Positions 38,980 to 49,422 of a stretch of 64,000 nucleotides of DNA are shown here, piece after piece. The position numbers were made by a program, and so were the translations under genes. The notes below the pieces were generated by a model. The model did no database searches. It saw only the letters and a program-made list of their open reading frames with translations, and was not told where the DNA came from. Every line of letters begins with the position of its first letter. Position 1 is the stretch's first letter. The stretch spans positions 1-64,000 of the forward strand of contig JASBRU010000006.1 of NCBI GenBank assembly GCA_030149285.1, given 5' to 3'. This DNA is from Flavobacteriales bacterium (GTDB lineage Bacteria > Bacteroidota > Bacteroidia > Flavobacteriales > JASBRU01).

Positions 38980-39954
38980 TTACTCTCCTCGGTAATTGTG
39001 TTTCATTACTTCATTATCATACCTGAGCATCAATAAATTATTTTCCCAAGTATCATAATAAGTATGGTCTTTACCTTCAAAGTATTCTTCAATCAACCAC
39101 TTTGGGTAATTAGCTCCTGCATTATAGCTTAGCGGGTATCCACCACCAAATCGTGGGTTTATCTCAATACCATATACTTTACCGCTCTTTTTATTCATAA
39201 AAAACTGAGCTGTAATACAACCCCTTGCTCCTTTTATAGCACCTAGTTTATCTATGATATCATTTACCAAATGGCTTTTAACTGTTAAGCCTTTACTTAC
39301 CTCTCCATCTCTTACTTCTATTCGTTTTCTGGGTACAGCACATTTTAGCTCACCTTTATCAGAATAGTATAAATCTACTGTATACTCATCATGGGTATTA
39401 TGGTCTAAATACTCCATAAAAAGCAAGCCATCGCCTTTCATTATATTTTCTGATAAATCTCCTAATGTTATTATGTGCTTAGCATCAATACCGTTACTCC
39501 CTTGTTGTGGTTTTACAAATAAGGGAAAGCTTAAGGCAGACCTATCCATAATTTTAGGGACTAAGAAGCCTCTCTCTTTAAAAAAGTCATACGCCTGTGC
39601 TTTATCGTCACAGGTTTTTACAAAATCTACTGAAGAAATAATCAGGTTAATTCCTTTTTCCAAGAATTTATCTCTGTTTAAGGCCAACACCTCCAACTCG
39701 GTATCAATAGTTGGGACAACCATTCCTATATCATTCGTTTCGCACAACTCTAATAGCTGTTGAATAAAATTGGGGTGATTTGCCGGATGTGTTTCAAAAA
39801 AACCATCAACTACTTGGCAGGCAGCAGCCATATTTGGGTTCATATCTGCTGCATAAACCCTTGCTTCTGGGTACTTTTTATTTAACTCTTTACTAAAACT
39901 TTTTATCAAAGAAACTCTTCTTCCTGCAGCCGTAATTAAAATATTAGTCTTCAT
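38980..39954 (-). CDS. ATP-grasp domain protein (CarB-like)
   Basis: TNILITAAGRRVSLIKSF; FVKPQQGSNGIDAK; GIEINPRFGGGYPL. Confidence 0.85.
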   Translation of the reverse strand: MKTNILITAAGRRVSLIKSFSKELNKKYPEARVYAADMNPNMAAACQVVDGFFETHPANHPNFIQQLLELCETNDIGMVVPTIDTELEVLALNRDKFLEKGINLIISSVDFVKTCDDKAQAYDFFKERGFLVPKIMDRSALSFPLFVKPQQGSNGIDAKHIITLGDLSENIMKGDGLLFMEYLDHNTHDEYTVDLYYSDKGELKCAVPRKRIEVRDGEVSKGLTVKSHLVNDIIDKLGAIKGARGCITAQFFMNKKSGKVYGIEINPRFGGGYPLSYNAGANYPKWLIEEYFEGKDHTYYDTWENNLLMLRYDNEVMKHNYRGE

Positions 39955-40558
39955 CTGTGTTTCCTTTAAAATAAGGCATTGGCACAGATGCTTGATTATT
40001 TACACCTTCACTCTTCACCACCTTTTGTACGGTTTTCAGTAAAATTTTTAGGTCTAAGCCCAATGAAATATTATCTACATACCATATATCTAATGCAAAT
40101 TTCTCATCCCAGGTTAAGGCATTTCTTCCATTTATTTGTGCCCAACCTGTAATACCGGGTAACACTTCGTGCCTACGTTTTTGGTAGTCTGAGTATAAGG
40201 GCAAATACTGTATTAGTAATGGTCTGGGACCAATAAGGCTCATATCGCCTTTGATAACATTTAGCAGTTGTGGCACCTCATCTAATGATGTTTTTCTTAC
40301 AATTTTACCTACAACCGTTAGGCGCTCAGCATCAGATAACAATTCGCCATTGGCATCTTTCTTATCATTCATTGTTTTAAACTTAATGATGGTAAAGATG
40401 TCTCCGTTTTTACCGGGTCTTTGCTGTAAGAAAAAAGGCTTGCCGTTATTGGCTATAAACAAACATATAGCCACAATAATAAATATAGGGCTAATGATAA
40501 CAAAGCCTATTAGGGCTATCAGTAAATCAATTAGTCTTTTAAAAAAGTGCTGATACAT
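39944..40558 (-). CDS. Polyprenyl-phosphate sugar-1-phosphate transferase (bacterial sugar transferase)
   Basis: KRLIDLLIALIGFVIISPIF, KFKTMND, RKTSLDEVPQLLNVIKGDMSLIGPRPLL, GITGWAQINGRN. Confidence 0.95.
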   Translation of the reverse strand: MYQHFFKRLIDLLIALIGFVIISPIFIIVAICLFIANNGKPFFLQQRPGKNGDIFTIIKFKTMNDKKDANGELLSDAERLTVVGKIVRKTSLDEVPQLLNVIKGDMSLIGPRPLLIQYLPLYSDYQKRRHEVLPGITGWAQINGRNALTWDEKFALDIWYVDNISLGLDLKILLKTVQKVVKSEGVNNQASVPMPYFKGNTDED

Positions 40559-41706
40559 CAGGCAGTATATTTATCGTATGTTTCTTTTACAAATTTAAAA
40601 GATTCATCGGCACATTTCTCCCAAGAATAGGTTTTTGAATTTGCCAATGATATTTCTGCTTTCTCTTTTCGTATCTGTGGATTATCTACAAATTCTTTAA
40701 TCGCTTTTTCAATGGTACTTGGTTGCTCAGGGTCAAAATAGATACCTGCTTCATCTAAAAACTCAGGCATAGGCCCCAATTTAGAGCACGCTATTGGCAA
40801 GCCCGATGACATGGCTTCAATTAGGGTATTTGGCATATTCTCACAAGAAGATGCAAATACAAAAAGTTCTGAAGCTTTGTATATCTTATCAATATCTTCA
40901 TAATCTACATGCCCATGGTAAGTAACCCATTCGCCTTTAGGGTCATGTTCTGCTATGGCTTTGTCTAGCGTAACTTTTGCATCAGGCACTGACTTACCTA
41001 CTAGCGTAAGTGCCAAAGGATATCCCTTTTTACGCAATTCTGCAACGGCTTTTACTACATTCCATTGGTGCTTGTATACATATACCGGAGATACGTACAA
41101 CACATTGTAAGGGTTCTCAAAAGAATATTCCTCAATGGGTTTTTGCTCTTTTACGGTTTCTCTAAACACATTAGACATACCGTGGTTAATTACCTTGGTG
41201 TTTTTATTCTTCAGGTTTATTTTTTTGCTGATGTATTCTTTGGCATAGTTAGAGATGAATATCATCCCCGCTGCTTTTTTAAATGACTTTGATTGAACCG
41301 AAAACAGCATTAAAAAACGGAAATAATCTAGCTTATAACGATACCTGTTTCTTTCTTTAGCCTCAAAAACAAGCATATTACGAGACATAGAAATATAAGG
41401 CTGAAAGTCTCCGGCATAACCACCACCCGGAGCCCACAACACATCGCACATGCCACTAACTTCTTTTTCAAAAACGGTGCGTTGCCATTTTAATCGGGCT
41501 TTTACATTTTGCTCTAAGGCAGGATGATGTACTTTTTCTAGCCAATCTACATCGGGTAATACATCTAAAGTAGATTTGCAAGACCATACCACTACTTTAT
41601 CAAAGCCATACTCTTGTGGTTTTGCCACTTTAAGCACCTCTCTTAAATGCGTTACTCCGCCACCTGCTCTTAAGTTTGATGCTAATATACCTAGTACTTT
41701 ACCCAT
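40558..41706 (-). CDS. Glycosyltransferase family 4/1
   Basis: GT-B architecture; ELFVFASSCENMPNTLIEAMSSGLPIACS. Confidence 0.92.
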   Translation of the reverse strand: MGKVLGILASNLRAGGGVTHLREVLKVAKPQEYGFDKVVVWSCKSTLDVLPDVDWLEKVHHPALEQNVKARLKWQRTVFEKEVSGMCDVLWAPGGGYAGDFQPYISMSRNMLVFEAKERNRYRYKLDYFRFLMLFSVQSKSFKKAAGMIFISNYAKEYISKKINLKNKNTKVINHGMSNVFRETVKEQKPIEEYSFENPYNVLYVSPVYVYKHQWNVVKAVAELRKKGYPLALTLVGKSVPDAKVTLDKAIAEHDPKGEWVTYHGHVDYEDIDKIYKASELFVFASSCENMPNTLIEAMSSGLPIACSKLGPMPEFLDEAGIYFDPEQPSTIEKAIKEFVDNPQIRKEKAEISLANSKTYSWEKCADESFKFVKETYDKYTA

Positions 41707-43564
41707 TTGTTTTTTCTATCCAAGCCTCATACCATTGTACATACATAACCAAACGGAAACGGTACATATCCGTCATATAATCGGTTTTGTGTAAGGGTAC
41801 GGGCATTATTTTTTCTTTATAAAACTTATATAGCTCTACATCATGATTTTTAATCAGCTCAAAACCTTTTTTAAAGGCCTCGGCAAACTTGTCATCCTGA
41901 ACCCAGCCTTTTATGGGTGGTGTAAAACCATGTTTAGGTCTATCAATACAGTCATCTGGTATATAGCCTCTGGCCATATCTTTTAGTAATATTTTGGTAT
42001 TGTGCTCATCCTGTTTCCAGTCTGATGGGATAGTTTGTGCAAACTCTGCAAAATGGTAATCTAAAAACGGACTACGCACCTCTAAGGCATACTGCATAGA
42101 TGCTCTATCTACTTTTACCAAATAACAATCCGGTAACGAAGCATACAGCAAATCGAAAATACGCAAGGCTTCACCCAATGAGTTCCCCCCTTTGTTTAAG
42201 CAATCTTTCAGTTTTTCTCTTGTCCAGTTTTGGTATACTACGGGTTTGTAGCGTCTTTTGGCAAAAGTAATTACATGAAAATCTTCGGGTTTGCCCAAAG
42301 ATACCTTTAGGGCATCTGCTATATTGGCAAACTTGGTATTGAAAGATGATAGTATACTAAGGGGCGCCAAGCTTATCCAACGGATAAATGCAGGTACTTT
42401 TTTTATCTTATCTATCTTTTTACCGATAGAATGTATGGGGTAACCACCAAAAACCTCATCGCCACCATCTCCACTTAAACTTACCGTTACATTTTGCTTG
42501 GCAAGCTCAGATACTTTTAGGGTTGAGTAGCCTGAGTAATCTGAGAAAGGCTCATCATAAGCCTTTGTATATAAATCAAACTGCGAGCGGAAATCAGCCT
42601 CTTCATAGTAATAATGATGATGCTTTGTGCCCATATAGTCTTTGGCAATATTGATAAACTCTGTTTCATCATTACCCTCTTTAAAACCAATAGAAAAGGT
42701 ATGTAACTTATCCATTTCGGTAAAGTCTTTCATCATACCTACTACAGATGTACTATCTATACCTCCACTTAAAAACGAGCCTACCTCTACATCACTTCGC
42801 ATTCTATACTTTACGGCTTGCTTAAAAATTTCTCTACCCTCTTCTATAAACTCTTCTTTGCTCTTTTTTACAGGTGCATAATTAGGCAACTCGTAATAGC
42901 GCCATACTTTCAGGTTATTGGTTTTTAAATCATATGTAATATTATGACTTGCAGGTAATTTACTTACGTTGCTATATATGGTATAAGGTGCCGGTATGTA
43001 TCCTAATGAGAAATAAAAATCGGTTCCTTCTTTACTAATGTTTTCAGGAGTATTGATGTTTAAATCTGCATGTGCTACAATAGCTTTTACCTCTGAACTG
43101 AAAATAAACTTACCGTCTTGGTGGTAATAATAAAATGGTTTTTGCCCTAATCTGTCTCTAGAGCAAAAGAGTGTTTGCTTATCTACATCATATATACATA
43201 AAGCCCACATTCCATTAAAATGCTCTACACATTTCTCGCCATACTCTAGGTAGGCCGCCATCATCACTTCGGTATCTGTGGTAGACTTAAAAGTATAGCC
43301 TTTGGCTTCTAACGTAGGTCTAAGCTCTTCAAAATTATATACCTCACCGTTAAACACCATTTGTAGTGTACGTCCATTATGGGTATACTCCATAGGTTGT
43401 TTACCAAGGTCTGATAAATCTAAAATAGAAAGCCTTACGTGCCCCAAAGAAACCTTTTCATCTGTAAATACACCCTGAGCATCAGGCCCACGATGTATGA
43501 TGGTTTGGTTCATTTTAGTTGCCTGTTCGGCATTAGAAAAATTAAATCCGTTTATACCACACAT
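41699..43564 (-). CDS. asnB: Asparagine synthase (glutamine-hydrolyzing)
   Basis: MCGINGF N-terminal Cys; RGPDAQG; SFLSGGIDSTSV; VSLSGDGGDEVFGGY. Confidence 0.95.
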   Translation of the reverse strand: MCGINGFNFSNAEQATKMNQTIIHRGPDAQGVFTDEKVSLGHVRLSILDLSDLGKQPMEYTHNGRTLQMVFNGEVYNFEELRPTLEAKGYTFKSTTDTEVMMAAYLEYGEKCVEHFNGMWALCIYDVDKQTLFCSRDRLGQKPFYYYHQDGKFIFSSEVKAIVAHADLNINTPENISKEGTDFYFSLGYIPAPYTIYSNVSKLPASHNITYDLKTNNLKVWRYYELPNYAPVKKSKEEFIEEGREIFKQAVKYRMRSDVEVGSFLSGGIDSTSVVGMMKDFTEMDKLHTFSIGFKEGNDETEFINIAKDYMGTKHHHYYYEEADFRSQFDLYTKAYDEPFSDYSGYSTLKVSELAKQNVTVSLSGDGGDEVFGGYPIHSIGKKIDKIKKVPAFIRWISLAPLSILSSFNTKFANIADALKVSLGKPEDFHVITFAKRRYKPVVYQNWTREKLKDCLNKGGNSLGEALRIFDLLYASLPDCYLVKVDRASMQYALEVRSPFLDYHFAEFAQTIPSDWKQDEHNTKILLKDMARGYIPDDCIDRPKHGFTPPIKGWVQDDKFAEAFKKGFELIKNHDVELYKFYKEKIMPVPLHKTDYMTDMYRFRLVMYVQWYEAWIEKTNG

Positions 43565-43570
43565 ACAGAT

Positions 43571-45019
43571 TTAGATTGTTTTAGCTGTTCGTACTTGAAC
43601 AATTACATTATAAATTGGGTAGGCTATTAATGCCATCATCATAATTCTGATGAAATACATATCTCCGTACCAAAACCAGTGCAAAGAAACTACAAATAAA
43701 GAGCCATATATAAATCTGGACCAAAAAGATGGTTTGGATCTAAAAAACACCTCGGCTCTGGCAATTATATAACCAAAAATTGCCATAAATATCAATACTC
43801 CAAAAGCGCCAAAGTTTTTAAAATGCACTACCACAGGGCTATTACCACCTACTGTATATCCTACATACCACCTACTGGGGCTATTGTCTTTGTTAATAGG
43901 GCGCTCATAGCCAATAAAGTTTGCTACAGGACCGGGTGGTATAGATAAAACATAATCTATATAGGTTTGTCCATTTAAAAATTCTAAGTCATAATCTTTG
44001 TACTCCTGCATCATACCAACAGTGGCAGAAAAGCCACCAAACCAAGTACCATTTTTATAAATCGATTCGAATTTTTGTCCTACTCTACTACTTTGATAAC
44101 CACTTTCTGCTATTGAGTTACGTACAGCATCAATCACAAAAAATATAAGCATAACAGCCATAAACGGTATAAGTCTTTTTATAGCCCTTTTTCTAATGAA
44201 CTTAATTTGGCTCTTTTCAATAAAATTGTGGTATTTTATATTAAGTATAGAGAGCACAAAAACTGCTATTATTAGGCCGGTAGTATCCCTGTCTCCCCTT
44301 AAAATATCAAACCATATTACATGAAAGAATAGAAAAACCAGGTAAATACGAGTTTTTATTTTTCTGGTTTTTTTCTTTGGTGTAAACTCAATATCTAGCC
44401 ACAAAAGCAATAAAAAACCAATAACCAAATAGGTAATGGTAGATCCAAAAACGTTTGTTTCGGAAAACGAGTCGCTAATGTTTGTTGCGTAGGCTTGGGT
44501 AAATATAGTTTTGCTGGATGTTGTGGCAGATTTAACAAGTGTAAGCAAAAGACCAAAAGCCACAAAAACGGGTAATGATAATGTTTTTCTTGGCTTATAT
44601 GCGCTTACCGTTTCATCAACAATTTTGGGTTTCCTGTAGTTAAAAGTGGCTATAATTATACCTATCAATAAGCCTATTAATCCTATTAGAGCTATGTTGG
44701 CAATAGCAGATTGTATAAAACTACTTTTTAATGCATCCCGTACTAAAAAGAAACCATACTCAACATTTACTTTTCCGTAAAACAGCACATCTATGAGCGC
44801 CGCATATAGCATAAAATAAACCAATATAAAAAACCTTGGGAGTATTGAGTAGGGCACTACATGCGCAAGCTTGTACATACCCAAACCTGCCAGAATTAAA
44901 TATATATAGCTTGTATATTTTATATCTAAAAATGCATTAGCAGAAAACGAAACGGCCAGTACCAACCCTGCGATTGATAGAATAATTAGCCATATAAATT
45001 TTCCTTTAATACTTAGCAT
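43571..45019 (-). CDS. Multi-TM membrane protein, putative O-antigen polymerase (Wzy-like)
   Basis: Many TM helices, position in polysaccharide cluster. Confidence 0.6.
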   Translation of the reverse strand: MLSIKGKFIWLIILSIAGLVLAVSFSANAFLDIKYTSYIYLILAGLGMYKLAHVVPYSILPRFFILVYFMLYAALIDVLFYGKVNVEYGFFLVRDALKSSFIQSAIANIALIGLIGLLIGIIIATFNYRKPKIVDETVSAYKPRKTLSLPVFVAFGLLLTLVKSATTSSKTIFTQAYATNISDSFSETNVFGSTITYLVIGFLLLLWLDIEFTPKKKTRKIKTRIYLVFLFFHVIWFDILRGDRDTTGLIIAVFVLSILNIKYHNFIEKSQIKFIRKRAIKRLIPFMAVMLIFFVIDAVRNSIAESGYQSSRVGQKFESIYKNGTWFGGFSATVGMMQEYKDYDLEFLNGQTYIDYVLSIPPGPVANFIGYERPINKDNSPSRWYVGYTVGGNSPVVVHFKNFGAFGVLIFMAIFGYIIARAEVFFRSKPSFWSRFIYGSLFVVSLHWFWYGDMYFIRIMMMALIAYPIYNVIVQVRTAKTI

Positions 45020-45029
45020 TTCAGTTGTT

Positions 45030-46376
45030 TTATGCTTTCTCTATAGAGTACACCTCTTTAGTACCGGGTATATGTTTTACAATGTATTTACTATCATCAT
45101 TGTATATTTTTTTAAACCTCTCTATACCCTCTTCAACTTCGTGTATTTTAAGCCCTGGGAATTTTTGTTTTAAATAATTATGCCCTTGTTTTACACTTGG
45201 TCTAAGAGCATACATAAGTTCTCTTACCACAGGATACTTAGATATATGGTGTGCTTTTTTAGAGTTTGTCCACTTATCATGTTCCTTGTTTATTACATAG
45301 GGGCGCATTTCTAAACTATCTATAAAGTTTGCTACCAAATCTGTTGAAGATTCTTTAGCATTGATTATATACTTTGACAAAGTATCTACCTGCTCTTGTG
45401 TTACGTTTCTCTGCCCTTCTTCTCTTGCCAAACACTCTTCTACAAGTTTTAACAATTCATCCATGTTAAAAGCCTCTAGGCTTACCATATTTGGTAATGG
45501 CAAATCAAAACGTTCATCAACATGCGGGCGGTAAGCAATAACATTTCTATCCATCAACACACCTTCTACACCTGTTGTACAGCCATTGTGTATAATAGCT
45601 TTACACGCCAACAACCAACTATATACACTACCCTCGTGTTTTACAGATACATTTTTAAGGTCTTTAAACTCTTTTCTGTAATAATCATGATTCTCTGATG
45701 GGTGAGGTCTTAATACAATATTCAGGTCAGGGTATTTTTTAGATAAGGTATGCACTACCTCAACTAAACCGCTCATAATAGCCTCAAAAAACACAGATTC
45801 ATCCGGTGTTACCGGGCGTGCTACTGTAAGATAATTATAAGGGTTATGACGACCAAAATTGGTGTTTACCAATATAAAGTCTCCATTTTCTTTTTTTATC
45901 TGATCAGCCTCAGCTTGATATACAGTACGTAATGTTTTGTTTGTAAAGTCTAGCGGTGGATAGCCTGATATAAATACTTTTTCTGCAGGAGTTTGTGCTT
46001 TATACTCTGTGCTCATAAACTCTTTTGCAACCTCTCCCCAGCACATAAAGTAATCTAGCTTACCCAAAATTTCTTCTGAGTGTCTCCAAGAATGGTCTTT
46101 ATAGCTACGTACAATGGCTCCTTCATTCTCTAAAACAGTAACATAGCAACCCGAAGCATGTAGTTTATCAAAAAGGATAGCACGGTCTTCACTAGGGTTT
46201 GCATTACCACCTATATATAGGTTGGGTTTAATCTTATCAATATCATAATCAATACTATTAAAAACCCCTATTACCGATTTGAACCCTTTTTGAGCCAATT
46301 TATACCCCAATAAAAGCTTACCATTCAGCTCTCTTACTTTGGTCTCAATAGGTATTGCTACTACGTTTTTTTTCAT
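45030..46376 (-). CDS. Surface carbohydrate biosynthesis-type protein, GT-B/CDP-glycerol-transferase-like
   Basis: IVLRPHPSENHDYYRKEFKDLKNVSVKHEGSVYSWLLACKAIIHNGCTTGVEGVLM. Confidence 0.6.
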   Translation of the reverse strand: MKKNVVAIPIETKVRELNGKLLLGYKLAQKGFKSVIGVFNSIDYDIDKIKPNLYIGGNANPSEDRAILFDKLHASGCYVTVLENEGAIVRSYKDHSWRHSEEILGKLDYFMCWGEVAKEFMSTEYKAQTPAEKVFISGYPPLDFTNKTLRTVYQAEADQIKKENGDFILVNTNFGRHNPYNYLTVARPVTPDESVFFEAIMSGLVEVVHTLSKKYPDLNIVLRPHPSENHDYYRKEFKDLKNVSVKHEGSVYSWLLACKAIIHNGCTTGVEGVLMDRNVIAYRPHVDERFDLPLPNMVSLEAFNMDELLKLVEECLAREEGQRNVTQEQVDTLSKYIINAKESSTDLVANFIDSLEMRPYVINKEHDKWTNSKKAHHISKYPVVRELMYALRPSVKQGHNYLKQKFPGLKIHEVEEGIERFKKIYNDDSKYIVKHIPGTKEVYSIEKA

Positions 46377-46389
46377 TTATTAAGCACTC

Positions 46390-47673
46390 TTATTTTGCCG
46401 AAAACCACGGCATTTTTATAATCTTGTTGCTATAGTACCATGTTACTACAAACTGAAACAAGAATGTAATAACAGTAGCTTGTGCAGCTCCTACTGCACC
46501 GTACATTTTTATGAATGTATAGTTTAATACAATGTTCAAAGCTAAGGCAAAAAATGTAATAGTAGATAGGCGTTTTGTTTTTTCGGCAAAGGTCAAAAAG
46601 TTTGTTACCACAAAGTACATTCCTCTAAACGCATACCCAAAAGCTATCCATGCTACAAATTTGCTAGACTCTATAAATTCGGGGTCTACATAAAAGTTTA
46701 AGAACGGTTTTGCGATAAGCGATAAAACACTTGCTATCAATATCAATGCAAAGAAAAAGCCATAACAAAGCTTTACTATTTTTTTGCGCATTGCATTATC
46801 TGGGTTTTCCAGCCTTGTATACAACCAAGGTGTCCAAGCACGGTTAAAGGATACTGCCAAGAAATAAATAATTAATCCCACCTTGTACCCTACTTCGTAC
46901 AAACCCGCTGTTTCTGCACCCAGCATTTTAATGATAAATACTTTATCGGTAGCAGAAATCATCATGGCACTTAAAGTATGTGGTACCAATGGTAAGCTAT
47001 AGGTAAGTGCATTTTTTATGTAGTCTTTTCTGAAACTAAATTTTAAGTACCCCGCTTTTGCAAGTATTACAATACTTATAATAAATAGTAATAAAGAAGT
47101 AATTATCAGTGAGTAAATTCTCCCGGTCCAGTCATACCCCAAATACACAATAAAAAATAGGGTAAGACTTACATTCATTATGGTTGAAAAAACCTGTGCA
47201 CCCCCATATTGCAATGCTTTGGTTTGTGCTTGCCATACAAATTTTATAACATCAAAAATAAAGTAGGCTCCACTTACTACCAGTAATGCCATCAGCCAAT
47301 TTGAGGGTAATTCTATGGCATGAGATATAGGATTTTTGAAAAAGAAAAAACCAACAGCCAGTATACCAATAATAATAAGGCTTAAAAAAAAGTTACTACT
47401 TAAATAAGCCGGGTAATCATATTTTTTTCTTTCGTAAAACCTTCTGTGGATGGCAGTTTCGGTATTTAAGCCTACCATTGGTTTTAAAATAGCTACATAA
47501 ATTACAAATACACTTAAATACCCATAGTCTTCTCTGCTTAGGTATTTTGTAAGAACAGGTAATAATAAAAATGGTACCGCTTGCTCTAATATATTAGCTA
47601 CCATATAAATGACAGAAGTTCGCCCAAGCGAACTCTTAAATACAGTGTTATATAATTTGGCAAATATGTTCAT
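46390..47673 (-). CDS. Oligosaccharide flippase (Wzx/MATE-like)
   Basis: Polytopic; VANILEQAVPFLLLPVLTKYLSREDYGYLSVF. Confidence 0.88.
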   Translation of the reverse strand: MNIFAKLYNTVFKSSLGRTSVIYMVANILEQAVPFLLLPVLTKYLSREDYGYLSVFVIYVAILKPMVGLNTETAIHRRFYERKKYDYPAYLSSNFFLSLIIIGILAVGFFFFKNPISHAIELPSNWLMALLVVSGAYFIFDVIKFVWQAQTKALQYGGAQVFSTIMNVSLTLFFIVYLGYDWTGRIYSLIITSLLLFIISIVILAKAGYLKFSFRKDYIKNALTYSLPLVPHTLSAMMISATDKVFIIKMLGAETAGLYEVGYKVGLIIYFLAVSFNRAWTPWLYTRLENPDNAMRKKIVKLCYGFFFALILIASVLSLIAKPFLNFYVDPEFIESSKFVAWIAFGYAFRGMYFVVTNFLTFAEKTKRLSTITFFALALNIVLNYTFIKMYGAVGAAQATVITFLFQFVVTWYYSNKIIKMPWFSAK

Positions 47674-47678
47674 GTAGC

Positions 47679-48377
47679 TTATTGCTGTTTGCGTGCGGTA
47701 ATAAACTCGGCAACATCCCAGTCTAGTGGTGTATCTAAGTCTATAGATGAATACTCATCCATCATGTATTTTCTAATGCGGGTAAAATCTCTATGGCTAT
47801 ACTTACGTAAGGATTTTACATTCATTACATACACGGCACCATTTACCTCATATACCATTGGGCAATCTTGCCTACGAACAAAAGTTCCTTTTTTAGACTT
47901 CTCTAATAAGCCTTCTTCATTTTCTTCATACAAAAGGTAATACGGATTCGATTTGGTTTCGGTTACTCCTACTACCATATCTATATCATCAGTATACAAT
48001 TCTATGGCATTGGTAATATCCTCCGGCTTACGGAATGGTGATGTGGGTTGCAATAATACCAAAGCATCATACTCCTTGCCTCTCTCTTTGTAATAATCTA
48101 AGGCATGGACCATTACCTCATAAGAGCCTGCAGTATCTGTAGCTAACTCATCAGGTCTTTTAAAATCTACCTTAAAGCCACTGCTTTCTACAACTTCTAT
48201 AATCTCATCAGAATCTGTAGACACACAAATATCTGCCTCATCGGCAACAGCCAAAGCATGCTCTAGCGTATGTAAAATAAGTGGCTTACCGTTTAGTGGC
48301 TTTATGTTTTTGCCCGGTATACCTTTACTTCCGCCTCTGGCAGTAATTAAATATAAGATTGATAAATCTTTTGCCAT
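47679..48377 (-). CDS. Acylneuraminate cytidylyltransferase family (CMP-nonulosonate synthetase)
   Basis: YLITARGGSKGIPGKNIKPLNGKPLI; LLQPTSPFRKPEDI. Confidence 0.93.
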   Translation of the reverse strand: MAKDLSILYLITARGGSKGIPGKNIKPLNGKPLILHTLEHALAVADEADICVSTDSDEIIEVVESSGFKVDFKRPDELATDTAGSYEVMVHALDYYKERGKEYDALVLLQPTSPFRKPEDITNAIELYTDDIDMVVGVTETKSNPYYLLYEENEEGLLEKSKKGTFVRRQDCPMVYEVNGAVYVMNVKSLRKYSHRDFTRIRKYMMDEYSSIDLDTPLDWDVAEFITARKQQ

Positions 48378-48378
48378 A

Positions 48379-49422
48379 CTACAGTTTTAGGTGCTTTACG
48401 TCTTCTTGTGCTTTGGTAAAATCTTCGTGCTTACCAATGTCTAACCAGTAGCCCAAAATTGGATACTGCACTACTTTTTTACCTTGCTTTATCAATTCTT
48501 CCATTAAGTCGGTAGCATTGTAAAAGCTGTTCTTGGGTACCATTTCGGCAACCTCTCTCTTCATAATGTAAATACCACCGTTGGAGTAATAAGTATAGGT
48601 TGGTTTCTCTTTAAAAGAAACAATCTTCTCTCCATTTAGCTCTAGTACTGCATAAGGTACTTTTACATCATAAGGTACTGTGGCTACCGCCATATCAGCC
48701 CCTTTTTTAATAAAGTCCAGATAGAAATCTTCATAATCTATATCAGTCAATAAATCTGAGTTCATTACCAATACATAGTCGTTATGAATATTTTTTACTT
48801 GCGCTAATGCACCAATAGTACCTAGTGGTTCATCTTCACCAATGTAATCCATCTCTAAACCGCGTTCTGCTCCGTTGCCAAAGTACTCTACCAACTGCTC
48901 TCCTAAATACTTTATAGAGATGTTGATGAAGTGTACACCAAACTTAGATAGCCTGTCTACATTGTATTCTATAATAGGTTTATCGCCAACTTTTAATAAA
49001 GGCTTTGGTGTATTCTCCGTAAGCGGGCGTAACCTTGTACCCTTACCACCTGCCATAATTAAGGCGTCTAATGGTAAGATAGATTTCTTATCATTAAAGT
49101 TTACAATGCGTAAAATCTTGCCCTCTGCATCTACTTCAGGTAAAATACGTATTGATTTTCTCAATTCTTTAACCTCAGCAATGGTATACTCTCCTTTGGT
49201 TAGATATCTAAAAGAGGTATTCATAAACTCAGAAACAGGTGTTTCTAAGCCTAAGTCTTTTACCAAACCTCTACGAATATCGCCATCGGTTAATGAACCT
49301 ACCAGTTTTTCGTTTTCATCTACCACAAACAAAGTAAGGTCTACACGCAATACGTTTAGCTGGTTTAAGGCATCTTTTACGGTAGCTGCTCCGCTAATTA
49401 TATGTCTTCTGTAGTCTTTCAT
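48379..49422 (-). CDS. CBS-domain nucleotidyltransferase (PtmE/LegX-like sugar-1-P nucleotidyltransferase)
   Basis: N-terminal CBS pair (VGSLTDGDIRRGL) then ALIMAGGKGTRLRPLTENTPKPLLKVGDKPII. Confidence 0.88.
   Translation of the reverse strand: MKDYRRHIISGAATVKDALNQLNVLRVDLTLFVVDENEKLVGSLTDGDIRRGLVKDLGLETPVSEFMNTSFRYLTKGEYTIAEVKELRKSIRILPEVDAEGKILRIVNFNDKKSILPLDALIMAGGKGTRLRPLTENTPKPLLKVGDKPIIEYNVDRLSKFGVHFINISIKYLGEQLVEYFGNGAERGLEMDYIGEDEPLGTIGALAQVKNIHNDYVLVMNSDLLTDIDYEDFYLDFIKKGADMAVATVPYDVKVPYAVLELNGEKIVSFKEKPTYTYYSNGGIYIMKREVAEMVPKNSFYNATDLMEELIKQGKKVVQYPILGYWLDIGKHEDFTKAQEDVKHLKL

Noticed and set aside
48875-49414. 179-aa antisense ORF inside the CBS-nucleotidyltransferase gene
   Set aside because: Overlaps a clearly recognisable enzyme; composition typical of antisense translation.
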